Assembly: GCA_024236375.1 (NCBI GenBank)
Contig: JACKKP010000002.1
Coordinates: forward strand, 124,001-188,000
Reading direction: 5' to 3'
DNA length: 64,000 bases
From: Rickettsiaceae bacterium
GTDB lineage: Bacteria > Pseudomonadota > Alphaproteobacteria > Rickettsiales > Rickettsiaceae
Made by a program: the position numbers and the translations under genes. Below the pieces are notes generated by a model. That model was not told where the DNA came from, searched no databases, and saw only the letters and a list, made by a program, of their open reading frames with translations. Shown here one piece after another: positions 7,567 through 17,397 of the stretch; within the stretch, counting starts at the first letter, position 1, and each line of letters starts with the position of its first letter.

Positions 7567-10296
7567 CTAACTAACATTATTAATTATCTCTTCGACTACA
7601 TTATCTTCAGATTCTTCCATATCATCAACGTTATCAGAATCATCAATAAGTGAGGCAGAAACAACGCTTTCATTATCTTCCGTTTTAAATAAGATGACGC
7701 CACTAGTGCTACGTCCAGTGATTCTCACAGCATTTAACTTACATCTAATTAATTTACCATTATTAGTAATCAGCATTAATTCATCATTCATACATGCAGG
7801 CATCGAAGCCACCACTTTACCACTTTTTGTAGATAATACCATATTTACCACTCCACTTCCGCCTCTATTAGTGATGCGGTAATGATAAGCTGAACTCATT
7901 TTACCCATCCCATTTTCTGCTACAGTCAAAATGAATTGTTCTGATTGTGCCATCGCAATAATCTGTTCTTTATTAAGTTGAATACCAAAATGAGATGGTT
8001 CAAATTCGTAAGCTCCTTGTGCAATTAATAATCTTTGTTCAACTGGTATAGTTAAATAATCTTCACGCTCTTCTATAGTGGATTTAATACCATTTAAAAT
8101 GGTCATAGAAATAACTTGATCTGCTGAATCTAATTTCATTGCTCTGACCCCATCAGAAGTCCGGCTTTTAAACACTCTTACGCTGCTTACTGGGAAGCGT
8201 ATTGCTTTACCCATACGACTTGCAAGAAGAATATGGTCATCTTCATTACATGTTTTAACATCAATTAGACTATCATCTTCGTCTAAACGTATTGCAATTT
8301 TTCCATTAGATTGAATTTTTTTAAAGTCTGATAGATCATTACGTCGGATATTACCTTTGCTAGTTGCGAACATGATGTTCATATTATCCCATTCCTCAAT
8401 ATTTTCAGGCATTGGCATGATATTTGTAACTTTTTCATCCTCTTTTATAGGTAAAATATTAACAATTGGCCTACCCTTACTTTGTGGATTACCAAGAGGA
8501 AGCTTATATAATTTAAGGCTATATACTTGGCCATGATTAGTAAAAAATAATAAAGGAGTATGAGTATTGCCAACAAAGAGTTGCGTAGTCACATCCTCTT
8601 CTCGCATTGATAAACCCGATCTCCCTTTGCCACCTCTTTTTTGAGCTTTATAAGTTACTAGTGGTACACGTTTGATATAACCATTTAAAGTTACCGTGAC
8701 TACCATATCTTCTTTTTGAATCAGGCTCTCAATATCATGTTCAAAATTACCCTCAATGATTTCAGTTTTACGAGGCGTATCAAATTGCTCTTTCACTTCT
8801 ATCAATTCTTGTTTTACTAATGATAAGAGCTGATCACGATTATTAAGTATTTCGATATATCCACTAATTTCTATTCTTAGATCCTGTAATTCAGTTTCTA
8901 GTTTATCTTTTTCCATAGCAGTAAGGCGTTGCAATCTCATTTCTAATATTGCTTTAGCCTGAGCTTCAGTGAGTTTTATTGCACGATTATCGATAATATT
9001 TGCTTTATCATCAACTAATTTGATTAAATCTATAATTGATACACAATTCCATTCTGTTTGCATCAAAACTTCCTTAGCCGCTGCAGGAGACGGCGCTGCC
9101 TTTATCATTCTGATTACTTCATCTATGTGATCGACTGCAACACGCACTCCTAACAAAATATGTATTTTATCTCTTGCTCTATTTAGTAGATATATAGTTC
9201 TTTTAGTCACTATAATTTCACGGAATTTTACAAAAGATACGATAACTTCTTTTAAATTCATTACTTTAGGAAATTGATCTTCTAAAGCAAGCATTATGAC
9301 ACCAAAACTAGTCTGAAGCTGAGTATATGAATATAACTGGTTCAACACTACTTCAGCAACTGCATCTTTTTTCACTTCTATAACAACTCTGACTCCATCT
9401 TTATTTGATTCATCTCTTAAATCGCTAATACCTTCTATTTTCTTATCTCGAATCAAATCAGCAATTTTTTCAATCAGATGGGCTTTATTTACCATATAAG
9501 GCATTTCAGTAATAATAATTGCTTCGCGATTATTATTGTTTTCTATTTCACATCTGCCTCGGAATACTATACTCCCTCTACCTGTTAAATAAGCATTATG
9601 AATTTCTGCACTTCCCAATATAATGCCACCTGTTGGAAAATCAGGGCCTTTAATATATGAAATTAATTCTATTATGTCGATATCATGATCATCTATATAA
9701 GCACATACTGCATTTATTACTTCTCCCAAATTATGAGGTGGTATATTAGTAGCCATACCTACTGCAATACCTCCAGTACCATTGACCAATAAATTTGGAA
9801 AGCGTGCTGGTAACACATGAGGTTCGTTTTCTGAACCATCATAATTAGGACTAAAATCCACTGTTTCTTTATCAATATCTTCAAGTAAAGTATGTGATAT
9901 TTTACTCAGGCGGGATTCAGTATAACGCATTGCAGCGGGCGAGTCACCATCCATTGACCCAAAGTTACCTTGACCGTCTATCAAAGGAGCTCGCAAAGAA
10001 AAATCCTGAGCCATTCTTACTAATGAATCATAAACCGCGCTATCACCATGTGGATGATATTTACCAATTACATCACCGACAATTCTAGCTGATTTCCTGT
10101 AAGGCTTAGAGTGGAAATAGCCACCTTCATGCATTGCATATAATATTCTTCTATGAACCGGTTTAAGACCATCTCGTACGTCCGGAATTGCTCTACTCAC
10201 TATTACACTCATTGCGTAATCCATATAAGAGCTCTTCATTTCGCTTTCTAAGGTTACAGGAACTAAATTGTCTATTGTTTCGCTTTCTTGAGTCAT
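7567..10296 (-). CDS. gyrA: DNA gyrase subunit A
   Basis: GyrA cleaves and rejoins DNA in the gyrase A2B2 complex, introducing negative supercoils. The protein is 909 residues, normal for the family. The catalytic Tyr125 is in AAMRYTESRL, and the winged-helix region has KYHPHGDSAVYD. The C-terminal wrapping domain has a GyrA box (QKRGGKG, first basic residue swapped relative to QRRGGKG), so it is gyrase rather than topoisomerase IV. The C-terminus ends in an acidic Asp/Glu/Asn tail. In the quinolone-determining region the residues matching E. coli Ser83 and Asp87 are Ser86 and Asp90, the susceptible type. It is monocistronic, flanked by ~0.45-kb noncoding stretches. Confidence 0.97.
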   Translation of the reverse strand: MTQESETIDNLVPVTLESEMKSSYMDYAMSVIVSRAIPDVRDGLKPVHRRILYAMHEGGYFHSKPYRKSARIVGDVIGKYHPHGDSAVYDSLVRMAQDFSLRAPLIDGQGNFGSMDGDSPAAMRYTESRLSKISHTLLEDIDKETVDFSPNYDGSENEPHVLPARFPNLLVNGTGGIAVGMATNIPPHNLGEVINAVCAYIDDHDIDIIELISYIKGPDFPTGGIILGSAEIHNAYLTGRGSIVFRGRCEIENNNNREAIIITEMPYMVNKAHLIEKIADLIRDKKIEGISDLRDESNKDGVRVVIEVKKDAVAEVVLNQLYSYTQLQTSFGVIMLALEDQFPKVMNLKEVIVSFVKFREIIVTKRTIYLLNRARDKIHILLGVRVAVDHIDEVIRMIKAAPSPAAAKEVLMQTEWNCVSIIDLIKLVDDKANIIDNRAIKLTEAQAKAILEMRLQRLTAMEKDKLETELQDLRIEISGYIEILNNRDQLLSLVKQELIEVKEQFDTPRKTEIIEGNFEHDIESLIQKEDMVVTVTLNGYIKRVPLVTYKAQKRGGKGRSGLSMREEDVTTQLFVGNTHTPLLFFTNHGQVYSLKLYKLPLGNPQSKGRPIVNILPIKEDEKVTNIMPMPENIEEWDNMNIMFATSKGNIRRNDLSDFKKIQSNGKIAIRLDEDDSLIDVKTCNEDDHILLASRMGKAIRFPVSSVRVFKSRTSDGVRAMKLDSADQVISMTILNGIKSTIEEREDYLTIPVEQRLLIAQGAYEFEPSHFGIQLNKEQIIAMAQSEQFILTVAENGMGKMSSAYHYRITNRGGSGVVNMVLSTKSGKVVASMPACMNDELMLITNNGKLIRCKLNAVRITGRSTSGVILFKTEDNESVVSASLIDDSDNVDDMEESEDNVVEEIINNVS

Positions 10297-10748
10297 AATT
10301 GATATAAGAAATTATATGGTTTGAATAACCAGTCTAGACTAGTAGATTTCGTATTACATTGCAAGGAAATATACGCATTATCTCATTTATAGAAATGGCA
10401 TAACACACTATCACTAAATATATCAGCATATCCATAACAACAATCAAACTACTCTCATAATCTATACTTTATCAATTAGTATATCTTTAGGCAAATCTAA
10501 ATTTTAAAAAAAGGTTAATTATATGAAATATTTTGTTGATTATACAATAATAGGAGTATATAATGATGATTTATATGTTAAAAAATGATATACAAGTGTT
10601 AAGAACTAGGAAATTTTTTCCTATTATCACTTAGAGTAAATGATTTACAGTTTCTCTAATGCACAATAATAAGGATTATATATTATGTTAACTTATTATG
10701 TCTGACAAAAACTAAATCTAAAATATTTAACTGCCAGAAGTTATTTCT
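10297..10748. other. Intergenic region between gyrA and the Ulp1-like gene
   Basis: About 450 bp between divergent genes. It must contain both promoters. A 23-codon frame at 10563-10634 starts 6 nt after AGGAG and ends next to a short inverted repeat TAGGAAA-TTT-TTTCCTA (10607-10623). I do not call it a gene but describe it in the findings. Nothing else is recognisable. Confidence 0.45.
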
Positions 10749-12023
10749 ATGACAGAAAAAGATAGTAGTATATCAAACAAAAGACTTAATCCTAAAAACA
10801 AGTCTTATTTGTCTAAATTTCTCGACACTATAGATTATGTATCTAATACTTGCATATCATGGTGCCAATATATTTTTTCTAATAATTATAATAACGATGA
10901 TCAATTAAATTTATTTAATCAACAAAATAATAATGAATATCTTCTATCACAACAAGACATCAGCGCGATATTAGAACAAGGATCTAAACAAGTAGCAATT
11001 GTTACTCTATATCATGACAATACATTAGATAAAGGCACACAAGAAGTTCTAACATCAGCATTTTCTAAGCAAGATAACTCACCTCAATATTTTATCGCCC
11101 ATCTATTAGCACATTGGGCATGTTTTGCTATATTAAAAACAGAAGACAAACAATATACAGTTTTATATAAAAATTCTTATGGTAGCGGACCTCCGCAATA
11201 TTTGACAGGGCTTCTCCAAAAAATAGTTGAAGAGAAAAAGATTGAAATCAATATAAAGTATAATAAAAATTTTGAACAAACAGATTCAGTGTCTTGCGGA
11301 TTATTTGCTCTAAAAAATATTCAAATAATTCAAAGCTGGTTAGAAAACAGCAAAAACAACATAGAAGATGTTATCGACAAATTTTGCCAATATAAAGATT
11401 TTTGCACACAAGATCTAATTCCAAATTTACGCAAATATTACGCTCAGCAATATTTGCTTTACAATATCAATCAAATTAAAACTAATCAAAATAATATCAC
11501 CAATGACAAACTTCGAGAAGAATTAATAGAAAATCTTAGTGTACACAAATATAATACGAGCCTGATAGAACAGATCACATCAGCTATACAAAAGCTACCA
11601 TCTGAAGCTACTCACTCTAATATTCAATCTGATGCGAACTCGATTTTGACACGCAGTAATGATGCAGACTTAAATAATAACGTAGCACATTGTTCCATTC
11701 ATAAAAGTTGGTTCAGCTCACTTTTTAACAATATAATAAACGCGATAAAGAGTTGTGTTACTCGCACAAATAACTCAGATCAGACAGAAGCAACTCCTGT
11801 TAAGCTTCCAAATGTTGATGATAATACAACCAAATTCATATATCCCTTACCTACTATTTATTTACAAAACATACTATTACATCTCAATTCTTTACAACTA
11901 AATTGCGTTGGAACTATTACTGAAGTATATAGCACAGATAAAACAACGAATACTAGAACCGTCCTAATTGGAGCTAGCTTAGAAAAAGAGGATACAGATA
12001 ATACTAGCGAAGAAGTAGATTAA
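10749..12023 (+). CDS. Ulp1/C48-like cysteine protease, probable host-directed effector
   Basis: The 424-residue protein resembles eukaryotic SUMO/ubiquitin-like proteases of the Ulp1 (C48) fold. The active-site series is in order and spacing: His122 in AHWACFAIL, a polar residue at Asn142 in YKNSYGSG (usually Asp), Gln177 for the oxyanion hole, and nucleophile Cys183 in QTDSVSCGLFALKN. The Q-x5-C-G spacing is the family signature. There is no signal peptide or membrane segment. Residues ~230-424 are polar, Asn/Thr-rich and unrecognised, with a Cys-bearing hydrophobic patch near residue 325. Related proteases in Orientia (OtDUB) and Wolbachia (CidB) remove ubiquitin in host cells; I infer a secreted effector here. 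It lies in an accessory stretch with an unknown gene and a decayed one. Confidence 0.78.
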   Translation: MTEKDSSISNKRLNPKNKSYLSKFLDTIDYVSNTCISWCQYIFSNNYNNDDQLNLFNQQNNNEYLLSQQDISAILEQGSKQVAIVTLYHDNTLDKGTQEVLTSAFSKQDNSPQYFIAHLLAHWACFAILKTEDKQYTVLYKNSYGSGPPQYLTGLLQKIVEEKKIEINIKYNKNFEQTDSVSCGLFALKNIQIIQSWLENSKNNIEDVIDKFCQYKDFCTQDLIPNLRKYYAQQYLLYNINQIKTNQNNITNDKLREELIENLSVHKYNTSLIEQITSAIQKLPSEATHSNIQSDANSILTRSNDADLNNNVAHCSIHKSWFSSLFNNIINAIKSCVTRTNNSDQTEATPVKLPNVDDNTTKFIYPLPTIYLQNILLHLNSLQLNCVGTITEVYSTDKTTNTRTVLIGASLEKEDTDNTSEEVD

Positions 12024-12185
12024 AACGATCCTATTATCCCCCCAAAAATTATATATTCTTCCTCACTTTTTATAGTAAACCTACCTTAATTTGATATTAA
12101 AATATTACTACATATAAATTAAATGATTATTACCTCATGGATTACTATAGTTCTGTAGGTTGGATTAAATACTAAGTGTAAGGAT

Positions 12186-12252
12186 TTATAGCCTATAAAT
12201 AATAGGTAAGAGACCAGCAACAACGTTGCTAATTCCGCCTAAAAGGCTATAA
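12186..12252. repeat. Nested inverted repeat (possible structured RNA element)
   Basis: The outer arms TTATAGCCT (12186-12194) and AGGCTATAA (12244-12252) are perfect complements. Inside them AGCAAC (12216-12221) and GTTGCT (12225-12230) form a second perfect 6-bp stem with a 3-nt loop. There is no T-run, so it is not an ordinary terminator. Function unknown. Confidence 0.5.
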
Positions 12253-12461
12253 TATATCATTCAAGAATTAAATTATCTATAATATCTTCATTATTCTCTC
12301 TATCGCACCTCCGTCGTTGGAAGCACCACAGACGATGATAAATTTCTTACAATCTGTTAATGTCTTAAAAACCAGTTTTTATCGATTAATTTTTATAATT
12401 AGTACTTAAATCTAATTTGAATAAACTTACCCCAAATTTTAATTAATTATTAATATTTTGC

Positions 12462-12490
12462 TTGATTATTAATATATATTAATGTATACT
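12462..12490 (+). promoter_or_regulatory. Putative sigma-70 promoter
   Basis: TTGATT (12462-12467) and TATACT (12485-12490) are separated by 17 nt, the optimal spacing. The start codon of the following gene is 36 nt downstream. The A/T-rich background makes chance matches likely, so confidence is moderate. Confidence 0.45.
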
Positions 12491-12525
12491 AATTATTAAT
12501 TAATTATAATTTATATTTAGAGATT

Positions 12526-13101
12526 ATGTGGATGAAAGATGCAGAATTTATAAAGAATATCAATTTTCCAAAATCTAGGCTAAAGAATCTTGTCGAACAT
12601 TTACATAATTTTATCATAGAACAACTTCCATCTAGTAGCATTCCACTAATTCGTCAAGAAGTTGTACAAATAGGTCAAATATTAAAGCCTGTTAATAAAT
12701 TGACAGTTAAAGCCGGAGGTAGATATGGCACCCCCGTTAAGATACTCCTAAAGCTTTTTGAAGTAGGAGAACAATCTTTGTCTAAAACTATCGGCAAAAT
12801 ACCTCAAAAAAATGTTATTACTGCTGCGTCTATTACAAAAGTAGATTTTAATAAGTTACAGGATTCATATAAAACTAATCTAGATGAACAAGAAATCTCT
12901 AAAGGTAATAATATTATATTAGACGCCCTACAGCTGATCAAATATGTAAGTTCATGTTTGATTAAAACTAGTAGTTTTATTTGGAACGAAACAGTCAAAA
13001 TACTTTATCTAATGCTTCCCGATAACACGGAGACTAATAATCACGAAACAATATTACAAAGCAGTGAAGTTATATTTCTGACATCACAAAGATACTTATG
13101 A
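12526..13101 (+). CDS. Hypothetical protein, unknown function
   Basis: I do not recognise this 191-residue protein. It has no signal peptide or clear membrane helix and is predicted to be largely helical, with charged and Leu/Ile residues alternating (RLKNLVEHLHNFIIEQL near the start). The middle has a basic segment KLTVKAGGRYGTPVKILLK. Met3 would be an equally good start. A promoter-like sequence with ideal spacing lies 36 nt upstream. It sits in the accessory stretch after the Ulp1-like protease, so it might be a lineage-specific effector, but nothing in the sequence proves that. Confidence 0.5.
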   Translation: MWMKDAEFIKNINFPKSRLKNLVEHLHNFIIEQLPSSSIPLIRQEVVQIGQILKPVNKLTVKAGGRYGTPVKILLKLFEVGEQSLSKTIGKIPQKNVITAASITKVDFNKLQDSYKTNLDEQEISKGNNIILDALQLIKYVSSCLIKTSSFIWNETVKILYLMLPDNTETNNHETILQSSEVIFLTSQRYL

Positions 13102-13311
13102 TACGTAGCCATTCTACACTGAACACAGATTTATTATTATCTCTTGCAACATAGAATCCTTCAAATACTCTTTTATCACAAGCTAACGACTGTGACAATG
13201 AAGGCTAGCAGGGGATAATACTTATAACGAAAAATTTTTTGAAATATTCAATGTAATAATTATTCTTGTTCTTGAATCAACCGAGGATGATTGTTAAACT
13301 TTTGATTTTAT

Positions 13312-14953
13312 TTAACCCAGAACTTCTTCGGCAGCCAAACAGTAAATTTTTGCCTTTGGCTCCGCTTCTCTTACTTCTATATGCCCCCCATGTGCCTCGG
13401 CTGCGTCTTTATAAGGGCAAGCCAACACTCTGCTTCTGCTCTTGAAAATGTTTTTGAACTGGTTTAAATGGGTAGATATATCCAAGATCTCTTCCTTCGA
13501 TATCCAATCCTTCATCATAACAATTGTTATATATTCATCAATATTTACCATCAGCGGATAATTTCTTCTCTCACTTTAACCTATTAATCCTTCATCACTA
13601 TGTTAATTGCATTAATTATCAAATTATACTATTTGCTTTTACATAATTTAGGGTCGACCACAATTAATATCTCTGGTTGGATAGTTAGTTTTATCTTTGT
13701 GGGTTTTTCTATTCTAAATATATTTTTTGACATCTATCAACGGTCATAACTAACTCCACCCCCTAAATTAATTGTTTGCTTGTTGAGGCTTGAGCTTCTG
13801 CACATCTAACATGTAGCCAAATCCAGCATATTCCATTATCATACTTAGTAACGCTCGCTATTTTTGCTACTTCATCTGATATTTTCACGAAGTTGCTCTT
13901 TATTTAATTTTATCGTCATTCTGACGTAATTCAGCAAAATTACATGCAGTACCAACTGATAGCGTAATTCCATGCGTCGTTAATCAGTTTTTTGTGAAGT
14001 CACTTCTTTTTCAATCTCTTTCTCTCATGTTTTCATTCATTCTTTCACTATAAAATCACTTTGTTGTTAGCTCGATAGCGCTTATTTAAGGAGCTAATCT
14101 TTTTCTTATTACTGGCCTTATTCTCCAAATATGTGCTTCACTCTGAATTTATTCACTCTAGCTTCAGTGATCTCCAAAATATTCCTGCTTAGGTTTGATA
14201 AACATAATAATTGCAGTACTTACTAACATCATCAAATAAGCCATCACAGCTTCAGGGGAACCAGGGTCAAACTGTAATTGATAAGGGCCATATATAAATT
14301 TATATAATTGATTACTCAAGTAAAAGCCTATAGGAAGCGCAATTATCGACATTTGCCATTTATATAATGCTAATCAATAGTATATTCAAAAAAAAGCTAC
14401 TAAGCATTGCAGTAAGCTAAAATTACTTAGCAATACAAAAAAACGCTAAATACTACAAGCATGTAAAATAATGATGATATTATTACCATAGCTGTATAAT
14501 GAATGTATTACGCGATGGAATGTGATATATAAATGATATATCGTGTCATGGTCCTATGAAATTTAACATAAATGGATAAACCCATGATAATAATTGACGC
14601 CCCTCTCAAGTAAGTTTGTGTGAGTAGAATACATTGTAGTCAGAGTATAAATGATAAATATACCTGCTCATCACATACATATCATCATATTTAAGGTAGA
14701 ACAACTCCGTAAGTAAGTAATTTAATTGAAATTCTTTAAATCTTGCAAAATTGTATTTCTTTGAGATGTCTTTCTTTTTTCTGCTCTTACGCTTGCAGCC
14801 CTAGTTGTATCCACCCAACCTCCAGGTTGCTTTAATAAATAATGAGCAAACATTACACAAACTATATTTAAAATCAATGCTAGAAACATACTAGACATTT
14901 CGGAAGAAAATGACTAAAATTTGATATCTATTAATTATATATCAATGTAAATA
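13312..14953 (-). pseudogene. Decayed 3' part of a sodium:solute symporter/histidine kinase fusion gene
   Basis: Minus-strand reading frames in this stretch are broken but still coding-like and in gene order. At about 14722-14913 a frame reads SSMFLALILNIVCV then LLKQPGGWVDTT, the kind of sequence found after the core of large SSS-type transporters. At 14164-14352 a two-helix fragment occurs, preceded in frame by LYKWQ. Shorter pieces with frameshifts fill about 13800-14000 (for example GTACNFAELRQND). At 13312-13551 the last piece has SKEEILDI and then KDAAEAHGGHIEV, which match the ATP-binding end of a sensor histidine kinase. Together with the ORF at 14954-16213 this describes a gene of about 2.9 kb related to the CbrA/PutP-kinase hybrids. 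The assembly of pieces into one gene is inference. Confidence 0.7.
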
Positions 14954-16213
14954 TTACAGTAATAAACATTGAAACCAAAGCAACATTTGAACTAGTACGA
15001 AAGCCAAAAATAGCCAATATGAATATTGGGTGACTACTGGAACATAAAAACTATTGGCAAATAAAATAATTCCTAAAAGATCTTTGCCTTTAAGAGCAAG
15101 TATTATGCCGCCTATACCTAAAGCAAAAGCAAAAAGACGTGAGACCAATATTTCTCTTAACGATTTTCTAGCAAATACTTTACAAATATCATTAGTAAGC
15201 ATCACTGACGCTGAGTTAACTTTGGAATCAGCTGTAGACATTGCAAAGGCAATTATTGCGACCATTATTAAGCCTTTAAGACCACTATAACCATAATGAT
15301 CTATAATATATGGCATTAATTGATTAGCTTCTATATTGGGATTCATGACATGAATCAAAAAAGGAATCCAGGCTATTGAAATTTTCATAGCCATTAACAA
15401 GAATCCACTAATAAAAAACGCTTTTTTAACTTGCGCCGTATCTTTTCCCATCGAAATTCTCTGAAAATCAGAGCCTGCCATAAGGGGCATAGCAAAGTAT
15501 AAAAATAATATTATTATACTAAATAACTGAGGATTATCTGCGCTTAATATTAGACTTAAATCATATCTTGGTTCAGATAAAGCAGTAACAACACTATAGC
15601 CTCCTTCATAAAAATCATTCCAAATTACAAAGCTGAGTAAGGGTAATATAATACCAAAGGCAAAAAACTGTAAAACGTCAGTAAAAGTAACTGCCCTAAT
15701 ACCTCCAAAAGCTGAATAAATTGTTGCAATCATTCCTGCTACTATAATCGTAATAGACGCAGGAATTTGCCAAAAATAACTAATTACGCTGCCTAAAACT
15801 TTAAATTGCACTGCAATGCTACCTACTGCGCCGAAGGTTGCAGTAGCTGCAGTAATAACCCTAACTTTTTGGCCATATAAATCTCCCATAGCAGATGCAA
15901 TAGATACTTTACCCAAAAATTCTGTCATACGAGGTACAAGGAAAAATGCTAAAATCCAGAGTGAAAATCCAATGCCGATTGAAGCAAGTATATATTGTGC
16001 TCCATCATTATAAGTACGGTTCAAGGTAGTAATGAATCCACTGCCACTTGCATAAGTCGCTACAATTGTTGCAATTAACGCAGCTGTAGTAAAATTTCTT
16101 TGCCCTAGAGCATAATCTTCCAGTGTTTTAACTTTTTTACCGTGCCCCATTCCAACAAAAATAGTCAAAAGCAAAAAAGCAATTACTATCGCTATATCTA
16201 AATCGAAATTCAT
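14954..16213 (-). CDS. Sodium:solute symporter domain, truncated by frameshift
   Basis: This 419-residue frame encodes the N-terminal transporter half of the decayed fusion gene. It has about 11-12 membrane helices and SSS-family marks: a polar loop YALGQRNFTTAALIATIVATYASGSG-type region (residues ~34-59) and AFAMSTADSKVNSASVMLTND in the second half, where the sodium site lies. The last ~18 residues are out of frame. At 15028-15030 a run of three C on the coding strand lacks one base relative to the expected frame: adding one C restores VVTPIFILAIFGFRTSS, typical of intact homologues. The product could still insert in the membrane, but loss of helices and kinase makes function doubtful. It can equally be viewed as the 5' part of a pseudogene. 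Confidence 0.75.
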   Translation of the reverse strand: MNFDLDIAIVIAFLLLTIFVGMGHGKKVKTLEDYALGQRNFTTAALIATIVATYASGSGFITTLNRTYNDGAQYILASIGIGFSLWILAFFLVPRMTEFLGKVSIASAMGDLYGQKVRVITAATATFGAVGSIAVQFKVLGSVISYFWQIPASITIIVAGMIATIYSAFGGIRAVTFTDVLQFFAFGIILPLLSFVIWNDFYEGGYSVVTALSEPRYDLSLILSADNPQLFSIIILFLYFAMPLMAGSDFQRISMGKDTAQVKKAFFISGFLLMAMKISIAWIPFLIHVMNPNIEANQLMPYIIDHYGYSGLKGLIMVAIIAFAMSTADSKVNSASVMLTNDICKVFARKSLREILVSRLFAFALGIGGIILALKGKDLLGIILFANSFYVPVVTQYSYWLFLAFVLVQMLLWFQCLLL

Positions 16214-16401
16214 AAATTCCTATCTAATATTATTAATAAAATGATATTAAATGTAAAAATATATAATTAATTTTGCAACCGCAAGACTTTTTTGACAAAT
16301 TTTAGCTGCTGCTAAAACCCTTTATACTCTATGAATAGAATGATTGTCTCTATATTTCTATCAATTATTGCCAAAAATTTACCAAGAATCAGTATAAAAA
16401 A

Positions 16402-17397
16402 TTATAAAATTCCTTTAGAAGTAGAATATTCAAAATGTAAGGCTTTGCCATCAAATACTTTACTATATCCATGATGAAGGGCGGCAGCGCTCTCTGCAAA
16501 ACCAGTCAATATAAGTTTAAGTTTACCATCATATCTTGCAACATCGCCAATTGCATAAATACCTGGTATGTTTGTTTCATAATGGGGCTGAGATACTTTA
16601 ATATGATTTAGCTCTATTTCAAAACCAAGCTGCGCTAATGGGCCTAAATTTTGTTTGAGGCCAAAAAATGGTAGTAATATATCTGCGTCTAAATAATTTT
16701 CATTTTGATCTAAATCAGCTACTACTACTTTCTCCAAAACGCCATCATTACCTATCAACCTTGATAATTGGTAATTGACCACTAATTTAATTTTACCATC
16801 TTTCACTAATTGATTTAGTTGACTTAATGAACCAGGCGCAGCACGAAATTTAGGTCTCCTATGTACTAATGTTACATCAGCTATAGAACTGAGTGATAAA
16901 GCCCAATCAACTGCAGAATCGCCTCCTCCTGCAATTATAATTTTTTTGCCAGTAAACTTAGATTTTTCTGATACGAAGTAAAATACTGATCTACCTTCAT
17001 AAGACTCAATATTTTCTATAGTAGGTTTATTAGGGCCAAAAGCTCCAGCTCCAGCAGCAATTAGTACTATCTTGGCTTTTATATAATCTTGCTGGTTAGT
17101 TGCCACTAAAAAATTATTACCATCTTGCTTAATATGATCGACTTGCCTTGATAATAAATATTCTGGCTTAAAAGGAGCAGCTTGCATTTGTAATTGTTCA
17201 ATCAAATCTGCTGCTTGAATTTGAGGCCTTGATGGTATGTCATATATTGGTTTTTCAGGATATAATGCGCTGCATTGACCACCAATATTATCTAATACAT
17301 CAATTACGCATGATGTCATCCCAAGCATTCCAGCTTGGAATACTGAAAATAAACCAACTGGCCCTGCGCCGATAATAACAACATCAAATTGCATCAC
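16402..17397 (-). CDS. Ferredoxin--NADP+ reductase, thioredoxin-reductase-like type
   Basis: The 331-residue flavoprotein transfers electrons between NADPH and ferredoxin. The FAD-binding motif GAGPVG is at residues 10-15, followed by GGQCSALYPEKPIYDIP, which marks the YumC-type FNR group. A second dinucleotide motif GGGDSAVDWAL binds NADPH and GIYAIGDVARYDGKLKL closes the FAD site. The CxxC redox pair of real thioredoxin reductases is missing, which supports the FNR assignment. A probable partner ferredoxin gene (fdxA) is at the other end of the window. It stands alone on the minus strand. Confidence 0.92.
   Translation of the reverse strand: MMQFDVVIIGAGPVGLFSVFQAGMLGMTSCVIDVLDNIGGQCSALYPEKPIYDIPSRPQIQAADLIEQLQMQAAPFKPEYLLSRQVDHIKQDGNNFLVATNQQDYIKAKIVLIAAGAGAFGPNKPTIENIESYEGRSVFYFVSEKSKFTGKKIIIAGGGDSAVDWALSLSSIADVTLVHRRPKFRAAPGSLSQLNQLVKDGKIKLVVNYQLSRLIGNDGVLEKVVVADLDQNENYLDADILLPFFGLKQNLGPLAQLGFEIELNHIKVSQPHYETNIPGIYAIGDVARYDGKLKLILTGFAESAAALHHGYSKVFDGKALHFEYSTSKGIL

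Larger units (their letters stand above)
12024..12525. other. Intergenic region with nested inverted repeat and promoter
   Basis: About 500 bp without a gene. It contains the nested inverted repeat at 12186-12252 and the promoter at 12462-12490, both listed separately. The last 120 bp consist largely of TTAATTA-like A/T motifs. Confidence 0.5.

Noticed and set aside
13100..14160. Mobile-element (RAGE-like) remnant
   Set aside because: The recognisable pieces fit the C-terminus of the adjacent symporter/kinase gene; no transposase, integrase or tra fragments are visible.
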